Source: Burkholderia guangdongensis
GTDB lineage: Bacteria; Pseudomonadota; Gammaproteobacteria; Burkholderiales; Burkholderiaceae
Reading direction: 5' to 3'
Assembly (NCBI RefSeq): GCF_013403875.1
Contig: NZ_JACBNX010000014.1
Location: 83,550-147,549, forward strand
Length of the DNA stretch: 64,000 bases
The notes under the pieces are model-generated. The model searched no databases. It was not told where the DNA came from and saw only the letters and a program-made list of their open reading frames with translations. This document shows, piece by piece, positions 62,162 through 64,000 of this stretch (position 1 is its first letter; the number at the start of each line of letters is the position of its first letter). A program made the translations under genes and the position numbers.

Positions 62162-63559
62162 ATGCCTTCGCTTACAAAATCATACAGGGTAATTTTCTCA
62201 AGCTCTAATCTAAAGAAAATCTACGAAGAACATGTTGCCAAGACAAGTGCGATTGGAATTGATCGAATCAATCGATCGATATTTGAAAGGAATTTGGCGT
62301 CAGAGGTTGCTTTAATTAGGCGAAAATCCGGAAATCGCTCGTATCGTTTCTCTCAATTCAAGGAGAAACTGATATCAAAGGGGGCAAATCGCTATCCTCG
62401 GGTGATATCTATTGCCACGTTTCGCGACAGAGTGACGCTTCGCGCCCTGTGCGACATTCTAAAGGCTCGATTTGAAGATGCGCTTGAGCTAAAGATTCCG
62501 CAGATTGTAATTCACAATCTAAAGGAGGAAATTGCCTCCGGTAAGTACAAATTCTTTGTAAAACTTGATGTTCAGAATTTTTACCCATCAATTTCACATA
62601 CTATTCTCCGTGCAGCGGTAAAGCAACGAATCAAAAGTACAAAAATACTATCTCTTGTGAACGGTGCATTAGAGACGCCTACCGTTGCCGTAGCCGATAA
62701 AAGCAAAAAAGCCGAACTAGTAGGTGTCCCGCAGGGATTGTCAATATCAAACATCTTGGCCGAGATTTTTCTGCATCAATTTGATCGCGGGATGGAGCAA
62801 AAGCAAAATGTGAAATACTTCAGATATGTCGATGACGTATTTGCTCTTTGCACTTCAAATCCCGTACCGTTGTTTACCGAAATGAGTAGTGTGCTCCAAA
62901 GCGATTTTGATCTAAAGGTACATGATATCGCCTCTGCCGGATCGAAGTCGGCGTACGGTCCAATCGACGATGAATTCTCTTTTCTTGGATATCTTTTTTT
63001 AAATGGTAAGGCGCGGGTAAAAGAACAGTCAATTCAGAGACTTGAAAGCTCTTTGGCAGATGCATTCACAACATACAAATATCGTTGCCAAGAAATCAGA
63101 AAAAAGTATTCTAACAAAAAATTAAGAAGGCAAAATTTAACGTTCGCAAGAAATATCCTGATTTGGCGGGTCAACCTTCGAATTACGGGGTGCGTGTTTG
63201 AAGGCACAAGAAAAGGATGGGTTTTTTATTTTTCACAAATCGACGATTCAAGTATTGAGCAACTTCACAAACTGGACAAAACGGTAGAAAGTTTAATGAG
63301 GCGATTCAACGTCGCCACCAGCAAAAAACTGTGTTCTTTCGTGAGAGTTTATTTCGAGTGCCGACGCCGTGATCCGACCGAGAGTGGCTATATACCAAAT
63401 TTCGATACCACGTCTGTGGTGAATATGCGGCGAATTCTCGAAAATTATTTCGGGCGCAGCGTGAAGGGGCTGTCGGACGCCTCCGTTCGATCGACATTCG
63501 CCGTCCGGATCAGGCGGGCGACGAGGGAGCTGGAACAGGATATCCAAGATATCTCATAA
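62162..63559 (+). CDS. Reverse transcriptase of a probable DRT defense system
   Basis: 465 residues from ATG 62162. RT domain with catalytic Asp136 in motif A (KLDVQNFYPSIS), motif B GVPQGLSISNILAEIFL, and intact YVDD at residues 222-225 (FRYVDDVFAL), followed by FSFLGYLF. The C-terminal 170 residues form a separate alpha-rich region with no maturase, Cas1 or integrase part, so it is neither a group II intron, a retron with an msr-msd of the usual form, nor a CRISPR-linked RT. With the adjacent SLATT protein and the structured RNA it fits the UG/DRT class of anti-phage RTs, most like the SLATT-containing type I recall as DRT10. Strongly AT-rich, a sign of transfer. Confidence 0.88.
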   Translation: MPSLTKSYRVIFSSSNLKKIYEEHVAKTSAIGIDRINRSIFERNLASEVALIRRKSGNRSYRFSQFKEKLISKGANRYPRVISIATFRDRVTLRALCDILKARFEDALELKIPQIVIHNLKEEIASGKYKFFVKLDVQNFYPSISHTILRAAVKQRIKSTKILSLVNGALETPTVAVADKSKKAELVGVPQGLSISNILAEIFLHQFDRGMEQKQNVKYFRYVDDVFALCTSNPVPLFTEMSSVLQSDFDLKVHDIASAGSKSAYGPIDDEFSFLGYLFLNGKARVKEQSIQRLESSLADAFTTYKYRCQEIRKKYSNKKLRRQNLTFARNILIWRVNLRITGCVFEGTRKGWVFYFSQIDDSSIEQLHKLDKTVESLMRRFNVATSKKLCSFVRVYFECRRRDPTESGYIPNFDTTSVVNMRRILENYFGRSVKGLSDASVRSTFAVRIRRATRELEQDIQDIS

Positions 63560-63861
63560 AGATCGATCTGGATCGGGCGTCCCCAACAATGTTCGCAGAT
63601 TGACAAATGGTCCGATAACGGAGGAGCACCTTCGGCACCACACGGTCGCCTGCCTGCGCGTTTAGCCTAAGCCTGCAAGAAGAGCAGCGGAGCCGTTGCC
63701 AATGAGCTTTGAACCGAATGACGGTGACGGCTGCGCCTTTTTCGGGCAGCGAGAGATCATAGATTGCAAGCACGGCCCGCATTACCTCCTACGTGCTGTT
63801 GGCGTGCGTCCGGTTGCGTGGCTTTGCCAAACGGCGGTCAGCCGCTAATCAGCAGCCGTTC
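63560..63861. other. Gap between the RT gene and the IS element
   Basis: About 300 bases without a convincing gene. Short frames occur on both strands, including a 48-residue plus-strand frame at 63702-63848, none recognisable. GC returns to a higher level. Confidence 0.4.
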
Positions 63862-64000
63862 GAGCCTATCCGGAACCTTGTGTGTGAGGCATAAACTGAT
63901 GGCCAAGGAGCCACTTTATGCCACGCAAACGCAAGGAAGAAGTGACGATTGAACCGGGCAAGGGCTTGAACCTTGACCCGGAGCTGATCAAGCAACTGGT
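63862..64000 (+). mobile_element. IS256-family insertion sequence, left end (partial)
   Basis: The likely left terminal repeat begins near 63862 with GAGCCTATCCGGAACC; the transposase start follows at 63918. The element continues beyond the window, so the right end and target duplication cannot be seen. Boundary is approximate. Confidence 0.55.
63918..64000 (+). CDS. IS256-family transposase (3' truncated by window end)
   Basis: Only 27 residues are visible: MPRKRKEEVTIEPGKG, then LNLDPELIKQLV. The basic start and LDPELIKQLV are typical of mutator-type IS256 transposases in Burkholderia. AAGGAG upstream of the ATG supports the start. The DDE residues lie outside the window. Confidence 0.6.
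   Translation, partial: MPRKRKEEVTIEPGKGLNLDPELIKQL

Noticed and set aside
63510..63782. Minus-strand frame overlapping the RT 3' end
   Set aside because: No recognisable transposase or other motif, and it overlaps the end of a clear gene.
63702..63848. 48-residue plus-strand frame before the IS element
   Set aside because: Too short, no ribosome site and no recognisable family.

Overview
The window is high-GC DNA (clearly above 60 percent by eye across most of it) from a beta-proteobacterium, almost certainly Burkholderia or a very close relative. The reasons are the type II secretion operon with an inverted gspC, the fliLMNOPQR operon, the egtBD pair, the ECF41/carboxymuconolactone-decarboxylase pair, Burkholderia-type porin and efflux proteins, and codon use strongly biased to G or C in third positions. 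The organism call is inference from gene content.

Layout. 1-7720: end of gspF, gspC on the opposite strand, then gspGHIJKLMN (type II secretion). 7775-11823: multidrug efflux block (outer-membrane factor, MarR regulator, 14-helix MFS pump) that has no periplasmic adaptor gene. 11838-12516: Phd/PIN toxin-antitoxin pair with a nested palindromic operator. 12541-14845: LysR regulator divergent from a CidA/CidB (LrgAB) murein-hydrolase-control pair. 15007-19603: fliLMNOPQR, flagellar C ring and export gate. 19800-22260: GT2 glycosyltransferase plus YaiO-like outer-membrane barrel behind tandem palindromes. 22409-28989: ABC importer, TctE/TctD-like two-component system and a porin, ending in a strong terminator. 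29146-34217: complete type III restriction-modification system. 34328-35877: two lipoproteins. 35905-39287: Gly-rich secreted protein, CsoR/RcnR-like metal sensor, long RcnA-like exporter and an NreB-like MFS protein. 39397-42401: two small secreted proteins and egtB-egtD (ergothioneine). 42644-44046: ECF41 sigma factor with its partner enzyme. 44111-48561: glmS and a wecB-type epimerase, separated by 1.4 kb without a convincing gene. 48627-48703: tRNA-Val(GAC). 48836-49080: a stretch that reads like a chromosomal replication origin (DnaA boxes, GC-rich spacer, DnaA-trio-like repeats, AT-rich tract).

From about 50.6 kb the content is accessory: a four-gene DyP peroxidase/cytochrome P450 operon, an orphan nuclease-like protein, an NrtR-like NUDIX regulator facing an SPFH protein plus NAD-kinase-like gene, a PrlF-YhaV toxin-antitoxin pair and an isochorismatase-fold protein. 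At 61.35-63.56 kb lies a markedly AT-richer cassette: a strong sigma70-type promoter, a heavily structured RNA of about 130 nt closed by an 11-bp stem, an SLATT membrane protein and a reverse transcriptase with intact YVDD. This looks like an anti-phage defense reverse transcriptase (DRT) system and is the most exciting part of the window. The window ends at the left end of an IS256-family element.
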